Shown piece by piece: positions 25,329 through 33,925 of a stretch of DNA of 64,000 bases. Position numbers and translations under genes: made by a program. The notes beneath the pieces were generated by a model, which did no database searches, was not told the DNA's origin, and saw only the letters and a program-made list of their open reading frames with translations. Source of the DNA: Nostoc sp. FACHB-892 (GTDB lineage Bacteria; Cyanobacteriota; Cyanobacteriia; Cyanobacteriales; Nostocaceae); NCBI RefSeq assembly GCF_014698795.1, contig NZ_JACJTR010000005.1:186001-250000 (forward strand), in the 5' to 3' direction. Each line of letters begins with the position of its first letter. The stretch's first letter is position 1.

Positions 25329-26374
25329 CCTGCCATTGCTTCATTGACAAGTGTTGGATCAATCTCTACGTCTTGCCGAATCACCCGACCATGACGCGGA
25401 TCTGCTTGAAGAAGTTGGACAATTTCTGCTTTTGCGGAATTGAGACGACCATCTGCTGCAAACATCCGCTTGTTCGAAGTAATATCTCCTTTTTTTAGCC
25501 CAGCATAATCACTGGCAAAAGACTTACTACTTTGTCCTAGTTTTTTTCCAACTGCGTTAAATACTTCTGTTGGCTGGGTTTCAACTGCGTGCATTACATC
25601 AAACCATGCCAGCATGAATTGCTTTAGTTCCGCTTTTTTAGCTTTCATCATGTTGTCGCTGGACATTAAGATATCAATCACCAGACTGTCTACTTGTTTT
25701 GTGGTGTGAATCACATTGCCCTTGATGCTCTTCGCTGTTTCTCCTAGCATCGGTTCCCATAGCACAGCAGCATCGATCTCACCTGTGCCAATTTTCTGGG
25801 CTGCTACTTCATTGGAGTAATCCAGAATCTGAACTTCAGAGGGTTTAATTTGCTGGGATTTTAGAGCTTCCAGCAAAATTAAATGGTTGACGGTTCCTAA
25901 CTTTGCTCCTACTCGTTTAGCGCGTAAGTCTTGCAGCGATTTAATTCCTGTCTTGGCAACAATCCCATCAGCTCCAGCAGAAATATTTGTTGTGATTAAC
26001 ACCACGGGTTTACCATTGCCCGGATCAACCTGCATCACATCCCAGAGGGAAACAAATGCTGCATCTAATCTTCCTTGCATAACAGCCCGACTGGAATCTT
26101 GCTGGTTATCAAATCGCACAAATTCAACTTCTAGCCCGCGCTGCTTGAAGATATCTGAGGTTTGAGCATACAGTGCAATGTCAAATCCTACCCAGCTTGT
26201 AATTCCCACCCGAAGCGGTTTGAGAGATTGGTTTTGCCCAAGACTACAGGCATTGATCACAAAAGTCAGGGAAAGGGCGATCGCAAACAAACAGAAAAAA
26301 CCAGGCTTGATACCTAACCTCAAATTTTGCTTCCACCAGATACTTAATGTGTCAATAATCTGGGCAACTTTCAT
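25316..26374 (-). CDS. NMT1/SsuA-type ABC substrate-binding lipoprotein paired with the histidine kinase
   Basis: A 352-residue periplasmic binding protein of the nitrate/taurine/thiamine-precursor superfamily. A basic N-terminus (about 1-25) and hydrophobic helix lead to a probable lipobox at VINAC (Cys about 43). The mature part has LRVGITSWVGFDIALYAQ, GRLDAAFVSLWDV and RVGAKLGTVNHLILLEAL. No permease or ATPase is next to it; instead it is the first gene of a two-gene unit with a histidine kinase. The ligand is unknown. Sensing rather than uptake is the simplest reading of the context. Confidence 0.85.
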   Translation of the reverse strand: MKVAQIIDTLSIWWKQNLRLGIKPGFFCLFAIALSLTFVINACSLGQNQSLKPLRVGITSWVGFDIALYAQTSDIFKQRGLEVEFVRFDNQQDSSRAVMQGRLDAAFVSLWDVMQVDPGNGKPVVLITTNISAGADGIVAKTGIKSLQDLRAKRVGAKLGTVNHLILLEALKSQQIKPSEVQILDYSNEVAAQKIGTGEIDAAVLWEPMLGETAKSIKGNVIHTTKQVDSLVIDILMSSDNMMKAKKAELKQFMLAWFDVMHAVETQPTEVFNAVGKKLGQSSKSFASDYAGLKKGDITSNKRMFAADGRLNSAKAEIVQLLQADPRHGRVIRQDVEIDPTLVNEAMAGWKS

Positions 26375-26672
26375 GACTTACCAATCTAAACTTTGGGAAA
26401 ACTGTATTTAATGTTAAGAGTTCCCAAAAATACAGTGGGTATAACATTCTATGGAAAAATGTTCAAAAAAACTGCTGGAATAAGTGCAAGATGTTATCCA
26501 GATCAAGTATTCTCTAAGAAAACTCTATGAACAAGCCTAAAGAATAAATCTCAAATATTTTACTTACAACAAATTTGCTCTCAAACAAGTTGTGAGTTAA
26601 TTGATATTACCGCGACTGAAAAATTTAGTTTGATAATAAATTCGTGTCAAGCCATCACATATTTCTGCCAGC

Positions 26673-26811
26673 TAATGAGATTGTGTTTTGAGAACGCCAG
26701 GAATTGGCTCTATTTGTTTGGCAACATTTTCAGGTGTATCTGCCTCTTGCACAGTGATGTGCAAATCAACTTGAGAGTAAAGTGGTGTTCGTTGTTCGAG
26801 GAGCGATCGCA
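26673..26811 (-). repeat. Second copy of the aroK 3' end (about 139 bp)
   Basis: From TAATGAGA through AACGCCAGGAATTG to TGCAAATCAACTTGAGAG and GAGGAGCGATCGCA, this follows the true aroK end at 27572-27720 at most positions. The best-kept block (CAGGTGTATCTGCCTCTTGC) is identical. In aroK terms it spans roughly the last 45 codons. Homology ends where xisI ends (26812). Confidence 0.85.
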
Positions 26812-27147
26812 TTACGCTACGCCATAATCTGTATACTGACGCTTGTATGGAGCTTGCAAACCCAAGACAATATCCTCTCGTGGCACTCCCATCATCACTA
26901 ATTCCTCTGCTGGATTGCGATCGGTTAAGTTCTGTTGTAGCCAGATTTTGCCATCTTTAATATCAAAATGGATCACGCATCGATAAATACGATTAAATCC
27001 TTGCCAACCACCATTCATCCATTGATAATGATTGCGTTCTGTGTCTAAAATCAGTTGGACTTCGACATTGTTATCCGAGACATCATCACTGGCATAGTTC
27101 GTCAACAATGTTTTAACATATTCTTGATATTTTGTTAGTTTATCCAC
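26812..27147 (-). CDS. xisI: XisI, fdxN-element excision controlling factor-like protein
   Basis: A 111-residue XisI protein. Landmarks are MDKLTKYQEYVKTLL, VEVQLILDTERNHYQWMNGGW, IYRCVIHFDIKDGKIWLQQN and the C-terminal EDIVLGLQAPYKRQYTDYGVA region (about 91-111). In Anabaena XisH and XisI are needed with the recombinase XisF for excision of the fdxN element in heterocysts, but most genomes carry many xisHI pairs with no known element. GTG 27147 starts it, overlapping the end of xisH by 13 bases. The partner xisH here is broken, so this copy may be an orphan. Confidence 0.9.
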   Translation of the reverse strand: MDKLTKYQEYVKTLLTNYASDDVSDNNVEVQLILDTERNHYQWMNGGWQGFNRIYRCVIHFDIKDGKIWLQQNLTDRNPAEELVMMGVPREDIVLGLQAPYKRQYTDYGVA

Positions 27148-27551
27148 TCTACAATCACCTCATCTACTGGATTGTAAACAATTAATAGCACCTGATACTG
27201 TTTGATCGCAGTTTGAGTAAACTCCAGTTGAAAAAATGTTTTGTACGTATCCAATGGAACTGCTAAGTATAAGACTCGCTCTGGTTCATATCCTGCTAAC
27301 GCTAGACGGTAACTAAGAAATTGTCCCAAAGCGGAGTAAAAATCTGTAATTGCCGAGGGGTTTAAAAAGCTTTTGATTTCAATTGCTATTTTTTCATTTC
27401 CTTTTTCTGTGGCAATTATTTTCTCTACGCCTACATCAATTTGGAAATTGACTTCCCCAAATTTAAATTTTAATGGATCGCTCGTAATCCTCCATTGTTC
27501 TTATTGCAAAGCTTTTTTAACTGATTTATGAAAAATATCTTTTGCAGACAG
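27135..27551 (-). pseudogene. xisH: xisH, interrupted by an in-frame stop and lacking a standard start codon
   Basis: A continuous frame on the minus strand reads as a complete XisH. From CTG 27551 it gives SAKDIFHKSVKKALQ, then a stop TAA (27501-27503), then EQWRITSDPLKFKFGEV, VGVEKIIATEKGNEKIAIEIKS and DFYSALGQFLSYRLAL, ending EVIVEWIN. The stop replaces a residue in the KALQ-x-EQW segment. The expected ATG before SAKD is CTG. Two independent lesions in one frame support decay. XisH has an endonuclease-like fold with the IAIEIKS motif, which is intact here. Confidence 0.82.
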
Positions 27552-27571
27552 AGTTAGATTAATATTCCCTA

Positions 27572-28117
27572 TTAATGAGAAACAGTTTTTTTTAGTACGC
27601 CAGGAATTGCCTCAAGTATTCGCTTGGCAATGTCTTCAGGTGTATCTGCCTCTTGCACGGTAATGTGCAAATCAGCTTGAGAGTAAAGTGGTGTTCGTTG
27701 TTCGAGGAGCGATCGCAATTTGCCTTTAGGATCAGCATCTTGCAAGAGTGGTCTTGTGGTATCCTCAGCTAAACGGCTGTAAATTAGCTCCACTGGCGCA
27801 TCTAGCCACACTATTAAACCGTGGTGCAAGTAACCCCAATTTTCTCGCCGCAGTACAATGCCCCCACCTGTTGATATAGTCAAATTTGTAAAAGCACAGA
27901 CTTGTGAAAGCACGTCACTTTCTATCTGGCGAAATCCTGCTTCCCCAACTTGGGCAAATAACTGATTGATAGATTTACCTGTTGCTTGGGCAATGACATC
28001 ATCGGTATCCACAAACCCATAACCCAGTTCCTTTGCCAGTAAGCGCCCTACTGTCGTCTTACCAACACCCATCATGCCAATTAAATATAGGTTGACTCCT
28101 TGTAATAAGCTGCTCAC
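27572..28117 (-). CDS. aroK: Shikimate kinase
   Basis: A 181-residue enzyme that phosphorylates shikimate with ATP on the way to chorismate. Walker A is GMMGVGKTTVG. Shikimate-binding motifs are FVDTDDVI and STGGGIVLR, and the lid region carries RPLLQ. I chose GTG 28117 (VSSLLQGVNLYLIG), which gives the usual family length and a GGAG upstream; a TTG at 28168 would add 17 residues. The 3' end is the source of two extra copies at 26673-26811 and 23488-23545, so this gene's tail seems to have served as the entry point of inserted DNA. Confidence 0.93.
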   Translation of the reverse strand: MSSLLQGVNLYLIGMMGVGKTTVGRLLAKELGYGFVDTDDVIAQATGKSINQLFAQVGEAGFRQIESDVLSQVCAFTNLTISTGGGIVLRRENWGYLHHGLIVWLDAPVELIYSRLAEDTTRPLLQDADPKGKLRSLLEQRTPLYSQADLHITVQEADTPEDIAKRILEAIPGVLKKTVSH

Positions 28118-28834
28118 TAGTTGCTTTGCTCCAATTATAAATTGTGAGTACTGAGTCACAGTTTCCAATTATAAACTGCCTTAACGCACTTCATTATGTA
28201 TAAGAATAAGAAAGCGATTGCAGTGTCTAAATCCCCAACTTCGTAAAGTTTTTCGCTTATCTAACTTTTCACGAATTATTTAGGACTGCTATATAAATTT
28301 TCTAACTCGTAATTATTTTTAAATTGTACAAATTCATCTTCTATTTGAGTTAAATCAACCGTCGTTATTACTATTGTTAATGTATTTAAAGTAACCAAGG
28401 CAATAAGTTAACGATTTTTCTGTGAAATTACCATAATATAAACGAAGAATTTCTCAGGAATGTAGTAACTCGCCTCAATTAACTTTGTATTTGCTGCATA
28501 GCGATCGCTATGCTTAATAAAAAAAATAATATAGCTTCTTTGAAACTTTATTCAAACAATTACTGTCTATCTAAATAATCCGAATTTTCACTTTAGTGGG
28601 TAATTTTAAGTATACAAGACACTGTGTTTCTACCAGCACCGTGTAGTTATTCTAAAAATCTAGTCATAACAAGCTCTGAGCAATTAAATGTTTCTGATGA
28701 AGGTGTAAATAATGACTTATATACTGCGATCGCCCAAAAAACTTTGCAAATTTGAAGTTTTGGCATAAAGACTACTGCATATTTCACCCCAATAAGCCTG
28801 AATGAATAAATATAGGATGAATGAGGCGTCAACT
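28118..28834. other. AT-rich intergenic region, no supported gene
   Basis: Upstream of aroK and of the small gene at 28835. It contains one GCGATCGC site near 28501 but no tandem repeat, clear hairpin or credible frame. A minus-strand frame of 61 codons at 28647-28832 has no recognisable features. Confidence 0.5.
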
Positions 28835-29029
28835 ATGACTCGAATTCGTGACGTTGTACAAAAAGCTTTAGCAACTGGCTATTTGACAGTAGAAGCTGAA
28901 AATCAACTACGACAATTGTTGACTACCCGGTATGAATTGGAAGATTTTAATGCTTTCATGACTTTGCAGGAAGCTGCTATGACTGGTAAGGTCAAGCAGG
29001 AGTCTAGAGAACGATGTGGCATCAAGTAG
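28835..29029 (+). CDS. Small hypothetical protein
   Basis: A 64-residue soluble protein beginning MTRIRDVVQKALATGYLTVEAE, then QLRQLLTTRYELEDFNAF and MTLQEAAMTGKVKQES. It is predicted to be mostly helical. I chose ATG 28835 with a GAGG element just upstream; Met codons at 28802 and 28817 are alternatives. The composition is typical of a conserved cyanobacterial small protein, but no function is known. It converges with the LapA-like gene and ends 15 bp from its stop. Confidence 0.65.
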   Translation: MTRIRDVVQKALATGYLTVEAENQLRQLLTTRYELEDFNAFMTLQEAAMTGKVKQESRERCGIK

Positions 29030-29044
29030 AGAGCCTGCTGCATC

Positions 29045-29743
29045 TCACCGACGGGAGCGTTTATCATCATCCTCAAAATCATCATCATCATCAAAAAATT
29101 CCCAATCATCATCATCACTTTGATTGGTAGTTGGCGGCTGATAAGGGGGGATGATCACCCGGTAGTCAGCATCATAAACGGATTCAGTTTTTCCCACAGC
29201 CGTATTTTTGGGTTCGTGGTAGCTGTAAGAATAAACTGAACCGGACTGAGAACTGCTTTTGACTTCTGATTGACGTTCGTAAGTTTTAGAATCTTTAGGC
29301 TGTTGAGCTTGAGGATTAGGGGTAGGTGCTTCGTCTGAGCTTTCATCAAAGTTCCAATCATCATTACTGGCATTTGTCTCCCAATCATCAAATACATCAC
29401 TGCTAGGCTCTTCTTTTTTACTAGCTGGTGGTGGAGAACTGGCAGGACGAGATGTAGGTTCTTCTCTCCGGTTTGCCTTGGCACGAGCCGAAGTTGTGCT
29501 TCGGCGGTCAGGAGTTTGGCGTTGTCCTCCCCCAAAATAGTTGGATAAGTTAAACAAGGTAGCAATCAATATAGATGTGAAAGCACCAGTGGCAGTACTG
29601 AATAAAATCCATATCGCTAGTGGTAATGGTTGAGTTTGCACGCCCAAAAATACTAGCGATATCGCAGGTGACCAATTTTGGACTAACAACAGCGTTAGTC
29701 CTCCCAGTACCGCCACCAATAAAATTAAGCGAATTACAGCCAT
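29045..29743 (-). CDS. LapA/DUF1049-like membrane protein with long acidic tail
   Basis: A 232-residue protein. Two membrane helices (about 4-23 and 38-66) match the LapA domain, with VQNWSPAISLVFLGVQTQPLPL between them. The rest is a disordered, charged cytoplasmic tail containing Pro/Ser/Glu stretches and an aspartate-rich end (DDDDWEFFDDDDDFEDDDKRSRR region, about 208-232). In proteobacteria LapA helps regulate lipopolysaccharide synthesis; that role cannot be transferred to cyanobacteria with confidence. Confidence 0.75.
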   Translation of the reverse strand: MAVIRLILLVAVLGGLTLLLVQNWSPAISLVFLGVQTQPLPLAIWILFSTATGAFTSILIATLFNLSNYFGGGQRQTPDRRSTTSARAKANRREEPTSRPASSPPPASKKEEPSSDVFDDWETNASNDDWNFDESSDEAPTPNPQAQQPKDSKTYERQSEVKSSSQSGSVYSYSYHEPKNTAVGKTESVYDADYRVIIPPYQPPTTNQSDDDDWEFFDDDDDFEDDDKRSRR

Positions 29744-29756
29744 AGCAATTTTGTCA

Positions 29757-29845
29757 GTTGTCAGTTATCAGTGGTCAGTTGTCAGTGGTCAGTTATCAGT
29801 CTGATTACTCTTCACTAATTACTGTTCACTGACTACTGACACTAT
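29757..29845. repeat. STRR block of TCAGTTG/TCAGTGG units
   Basis: At least eight copies of (T)CAGT(T/G)GT-type heptamers, followed by the complementary form CACTGACTACTGACAC, so the block can fold on itself. Confidence 0.75.
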
Positions 29846-29909
29846 CAGCCATCTCTATCATTACCCTTTTAGGACTATTGTGAAATTTCCGATGAGTCCA
29901 CTGAGGGCA

Positions 29910-30530
29910 TTAGCGACGACCTTCCCACCTCTGAATTGGGATGCAGTCAATATCTAGTTGATCTAAAGCACGGGCGACTACAAAATCAACTAAATCTTCA
30001 ATGGTTTGGGGATTATGATACCAAGCAGGAATAGCGGGGACAATTCTCACTCCAACTTCTGCTAGAGAGGTTAAGTTACGCAGGTGGATGAGGCTAAAAG
30101 GCGTTTCACGAGGAACAATGACCAGCTTTCGTCCTTCTTTGAGTTGGACATCCGCCGCCCGTTCTAGTAAATCGGAACTCAAGCCAACCGCTAACTTTGC
30201 TACTGTACTCATGCTGCATGGAATAATTATCATCCCCAGAGTGGCAAAGGAACCACTGGCAATCCCAGCTCCAACGTCACCCCAAGGATGGCAGCGGAGT
30301 TTACCCGAAAGTTCAACTCCAGCTTGCTCTCGCCAGAATTGTTCTTGCCCGCTTGGTTCTGATGGCATCCGAATTTCCTGTTCTGACTGCCAAACCATGT
30401 AAGTAGATTTAGAAGCAACCAATTCAATACTATAATCTGCTTCTAGCAAAAATTTGATCGCGCGAACAGCGTAAATCAGACCAGATGCGCCCGATACGCC
30501 TAAAATTAGAGGTTTAGTTTTATTTGACAC
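29910..30530 (-). CDS. ubiX: Flavin prenyltransferase UbiX/Pad1
   Basis: A 206-residue enzyme that makes the prenylated FMN cofactor of UbiD-type decarboxylases. The FMN-binding start LILGVSGASGLIYAVRAIKFL, the PCSMSTVAKLAVGLSSDLLERAADV segment and the VPRETPFSLIHLRN motif are all present, as is the C-terminal Trp-Glu-Gly-Arg end. In cyanobacteria it serves plastoquinone synthesis together with UbiD. Starts at GTG 30530 and lies 17 bp after the RNase R-like gene on the same strand, so the two may be co-transcribed. Confidence 0.93.
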   Translation of the reverse strand: MSNKTKPLILGVSGASGLIYAVRAIKFLLEADYSIELVASKSTYMVWQSEQEIRMPSEPSGQEQFWREQAGVELSGKLRCHPWGDVGAGIASGSFATLGMIIIPCSMSTVAKLAVGLSSDLLERAADVQLKEGRKLVIVPRETPFSLIHLRNLTSLAEVGVRIVPAIPAWYHNPQTIEDLVDFVVARALDQLDIDCIPIQRWEGRR

Positions 30531-30547
30531 TAACGTTGTAGTTGATT

Positions 30548-32899
30548 TTACTCATCCTCAGAGTAAGGGTCTATATCATCAGACTCCATATCATTTGGTA
30601 AGTAGAGGTCTGAAAGATCGTCATTGGAGCCATTACCAGTTAAACCTTTGGGTACACCATCGCTGCCGACTGTTACCAAATCAATTTGCTGACGGTAATA
30701 ATCGACACTCTTAACTTGTACGGCGACGCGATCGCCTAATCTGTAAGAAGCGCGATTTTTGCGCCCAAACAGTGCCTGTTGTCTAGCGCGATATTCATAC
30801 CAATCGTCTTTGAGAGAACTAACGTGTACTAATCCTTCTACCCTCAAAGGCACACCAGGATTACTGCTAGATTCCACTTCATCTGCTGGGACTTCAATTT
30901 CCACAAAGAAACCGTAGGATTGAACGCCAGTAATCACACCTTGAAATACCTGTCCGATGCGTTGCTTCATCAGTTGGGCTTTTTGCAGCCCGGCTAAATC
31001 GGCTTCAGCCTCTTGGACTTCTTTTTCTCGGTCGTTGATTTGGACAATTACCCTAGTTAAATCGCTTTGCAATTCTTGTTGCAACTCTGGGGGTAAAACG
31101 TTCCAGTTAATTTCCTCGTGGCTGGAGGAGTGACGCAGGTTAACGCGCTCTCTAACACGAGTGTTGCGGCGATCGCGTCCGTTTTCGAGTAGCGCGTAAT
31201 ACACTCTCTGCATCAGCAAATCTGGGTAACGCCGCAGAGGAGCGCTAAAGTGGACATATTGCGGTAGTGCCAGACCAAAGTGAGAACCTTTGGTAGTGCT
31301 GTACGCAGACGGCTTAAGGGTATCTTGTAACAAGTAAGTCAGAACTTGCTCAGAGGGAGATTCCGCAAAAGCTGTAGTCAGATGTTGATAATCTAAGGGT
31401 TGGATATCGACTTCTGGATCTAGTGTGAGGTCAACGCCTAAATTGACTGCCAATTTCAGCATTTCCTGAACATCTTCGACATCGGGCGTACCTTGAACTC
31501 GCCAGATGGCGGGAACACCAAGAGCATTTAAGTGAGTTGCAACCAGTTGATTAACTAACAGTACCAACTCTGTGAGTAGCGATCGCACTGGTAAATCATT
31601 CACCACCACAGCGCCTAAAATCCCTTCATCATAGTAGGCGTTTTGGCTAGGCGGCAGATTTAACTGGAGGCTACCACGAGTCAACCGTACCTGTTTGATG
31701 GCTGTTTGCAAGGCTTGGAGGTCTTGCAGGATTTGGGAAACCTGTGATGATTCTTGGGCTTCACCTGTAAGAATTGCTTGGGCTTGTTCAGTAGTTAGTG
31801 CAGTTTCGACATTAATTACACTAGGTTGAATTTCCCACTCCAGGACTTGTCCAGATTGGGGATCAATGGTAATTAAAAAAGAGATAGTTAAGCGATCGCT
31901 CCCAGGTACTAAAGAACAGCGTTCTGCCACACCTGGGGGCAAAATTGGCAACACTAACTCTCCCAGATATACTGATTTGCCCCGTTTGAGTGCTTCTCTA
32001 TCCAAGGCTTCATCAGGTTGGACATAGTGAGAAACATCGGTAATATGAACGCCTAAAAGCCAATTTCCGGCTAAGTTCTTTTCTAAACTAAAAGCGTTTT
32101 CTATAACTTTGGTATCGCCATTTACCCCTTCAATGGTGAAGGTAAATAAATTACGCAAATCCAGCCGATTTTTCAGGTCTGCTTTAAGTAGCTTTTTGGG
32201 CAACTTGGCGGCTGCATCTAGTACATTATCTGGAAAAGTCCGGGAAAGGTCATGTTTACACGTAACTAAATCTATATCAGCAGCAGCTTCAGCATCGCTA
32301 CCGAGGACTTGTACCACTCGACCAAGGGGAGGATATTGTGCTAACGGGTAACGCAAAACTTCCACATGAACCAAGTGATCGATCGCTTCTTCCAACTTTG
32401 CCTCGTTAGGTTGAATCTTCAGTTCAAACAGCAATCGATCATCTAAAGGCACAGCCCGGAAACCAGCTTCCACCTGCTTAATTCGTGCCAGTAAAGTGTG
32501 GTTAGAACGTTCTAGAATTAGCTTCACCTCCCCTTCAGGAGAGCGACGACGGCTGCCTTCTTTGAGAACTCTTACCAAAACGCGATCGCCATTCCAAGCA
32601 TTACTCAAATGACTTTCGCGGATGTAAATATCCTCGGCTCCTTCGACATCTTGAATAGCAAAGCAAAAGCCTTTACTAGAACAACGGAGCTTTGCCTCGA
32701 TTACTCCCTCTTCGGAGACACGGCGGTACTTGCCCCGTTCTTTCACTAAAATACCGATTTTTTCGAGAACATCTAAGGCAATGTGAAGTTTCTGTAAGCT
32801 TTTTTCATCTTCACAGCCAAGTTTCTTTTCTAAAACCTTCCGAGCTACCAATTTATCATCGGTGAAATTGGCAAGGAGTGTAGCGATTGAAAATTCCAT
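30548..32899 (-). CDS. RNase II/R-family protein with altered catalytic residues
   Basis: A 783-residue protein with RNase R architecture: an N-terminal helical/winged region (about 1-70), cold-shock-type OB domains (about 70-230), an RNB domain (about 240-600) and an S1 domain (about 660-745). RNase R degrades structured RNA 3' to 5'. Late RNB motifs are kept (HFGLALPQYVHFSAPLRRYPDLLMQR region, about 560-590). The metal-binding acidic cluster is not. Where the family has TID, then (K/R)D(F/I)DDA, this protein has TIE, then KVIENA. Two of the four Asp become Glu and two become Val and Asn. Activity may be lost, weakened or changed to RNA binding. Because of this I give no symbol. Confidence 0.85.
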   Translation of the reverse strand: MEFSIATLLANFTDDKLVARKVLEKKLGCEDEKSLQKLHIALDVLEKIGILVKERGKYRRVSEEGVIEAKLRCSSKGFCFAIQDVEGAEDIYIRESHLSNAWNGDRVLVRVLKEGSRRRSPEGEVKLILERSNHTLLARIKQVEAGFRAVPLDDRLLFELKIQPNEAKLEEAIDHLVHVEVLRYPLAQYPPLGRVVQVLGSDAEAAADIDLVTCKHDLSRTFPDNVLDAAAKLPKKLLKADLKNRLDLRNLFTFTIEGVNGDTKVIENAFSLEKNLAGNWLLGVHITDVSHYVQPDEALDREALKRGKSVYLGELVLPILPPGVAERCSLVPGSDRLTISFLITIDPQSGQVLEWEIQPSVINVETALTTEQAQAILTGEAQESSQVSQILQDLQALQTAIKQVRLTRGSLQLNLPPSQNAYYDEGILGAVVVNDLPVRSLLTELVLLVNQLVATHLNALGVPAIWRVQGTPDVEDVQEMLKLAVNLGVDLTLDPEVDIQPLDYQHLTTAFAESPSEQVLTYLLQDTLKPSAYSTTKGSHFGLALPQYVHFSAPLRRYPDLLMQRVYYALLENGRDRRNTRVRERVNLRHSSSHEEINWNVLPPELQQELQSDLTRVIVQINDREKEVQEAEADLAGLQKAQLMKQRIGQVFQGVITGVQSYGFFVEIEVPADEVESSSNPGVPLRVEGLVHVSSLKDDWYEYRARQQALFGRKNRASYRLGDRVAVQVKSVDYYRQQIDLVTVGSDGVPKGLTGNGSNDDLSDLYLPNDMESDDIDPYSEDE

Positions 32900-33925
32900 G
32901 CAGTGAACCGACCTTTGGTCAAAACATCATTGGTTGTTTAATCTGGTTCTTTTCTGTATACCCTCACGGCTTACAGAAACAAGCTGGAAGCGAATTGCCC
33001 AGAGGCAAGGCTTCCTAAGTTCTAAGGAAAGGAAGCCCAACCCAGCAAGAGTGGGAAACTACTCCGGCAGTTCCAAGCAAAGGAAGCCTACCCACGGACA
33101 ACTCTGGGCATCTACGAACTTCTCACTGCACGATGCTCTCAGAATTCGCCTGCGTTCAACTCTCTTCATCTAACCAAACTGAGAAAGTACGCCTGATTTA
33201 AATCTAGCCCCGCTAGGTAATTACGCGACGGGTTTTTGAGAAGCTGGGTTTAGAGAATCCATACTGCTCAAAAGCGCTATGCAGGGAAGCCACTGCGGTC
33301 TTGAGGTCTCCCGAAGTGGAGGAGGCAGTGCGGTCTTCTCCCAAAGGGAGAGGCTAGCGCCAAGGGGTCTCCCCAAGTGGAGCAACTGCCGTCAAGTGGC
33401 GTGGAAATTACAGGTGTTTGATTGTCTAGAGTGAAGGTAATTTTACGCCATTAGAATCTGATTTTTGACTCGGAGGAACTGCCGGTGAACCCAATTTACC
33501 CACATGTAGAATCGGTAACAATTAGGTGAGCAGCTTAATAAGCAGTGAGGGCGAACCGTATCTCCATTATTGTAGATTTAGAGCGCATTTCCAGAAAATA
33601 GTTCTAGATATTAAGTTGGGTAATCAGTATAGCATTGCAGGCAAGACTACCCAGATAAGTTAGCACTAGCTAAAAATTTCGTCAAAAAAGTGCTGCTGCT
33701 ACAATTGGGACACAGGATAAAGTAAGAATATCACTTTGATGGCTCAGAGCAGAGAATTATACCTACTCATCGCCTCTCAAGAAACCAATAACACATGGTA
33801 AGCAATATTGGCAGGCATTCTGGGTATCGAGTGGATGTAAATTAAAGTAAGGGCAGATGATCTCGCTTGAGCATACAGGCAGTATCAACCCCGTTATTAA
33901 AAATATTTAGATTGGTAGCAATATT
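32900..33925. other. Long intergenic region with a candidate structured RNA and a hairpin repeat; no supported gene
   Basis: About 32960-33240 is GC-richer and rich in pairing segments. GCCCAGAG (32997-33004) matches CTCTGGGC (33102-33109), and GCTTCC (33010-33015) matches GGAAGC (33031-33036). A possible terminator, CCCCG to CGGG then TTTTT, lies at 33208-33237. A frame of 79 codons at 32934-33173 has no protein-like features. A dispersed repeat follows at 33281-33405. From 33440 to 33925 I see only the likely promoter region of the next gene. Confidence 0.45.
33281..33405. repeat. Compound GC-rich hairpin repeat
   Basis: A mosaic of short inverted elements: CACTGCGGTCTTGAGG, TCTCCCGAAGTGGA, GCGGTCTTCTCCCAAAGGGAG, GGTCTCCCCAAGTGGAGCA and CTGCCGTCAAGTGGCG. 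Similar elements occur in several Nostoc-group intergenic regions. No protein is encoded. Confidence 0.6.

Noticed and set aside
32934..33173. 79-codon plus-strand frame after the RNase R-like gene
   Set aside because: Composition follows the pairing segments of a possible RNA and shows no protein pattern.
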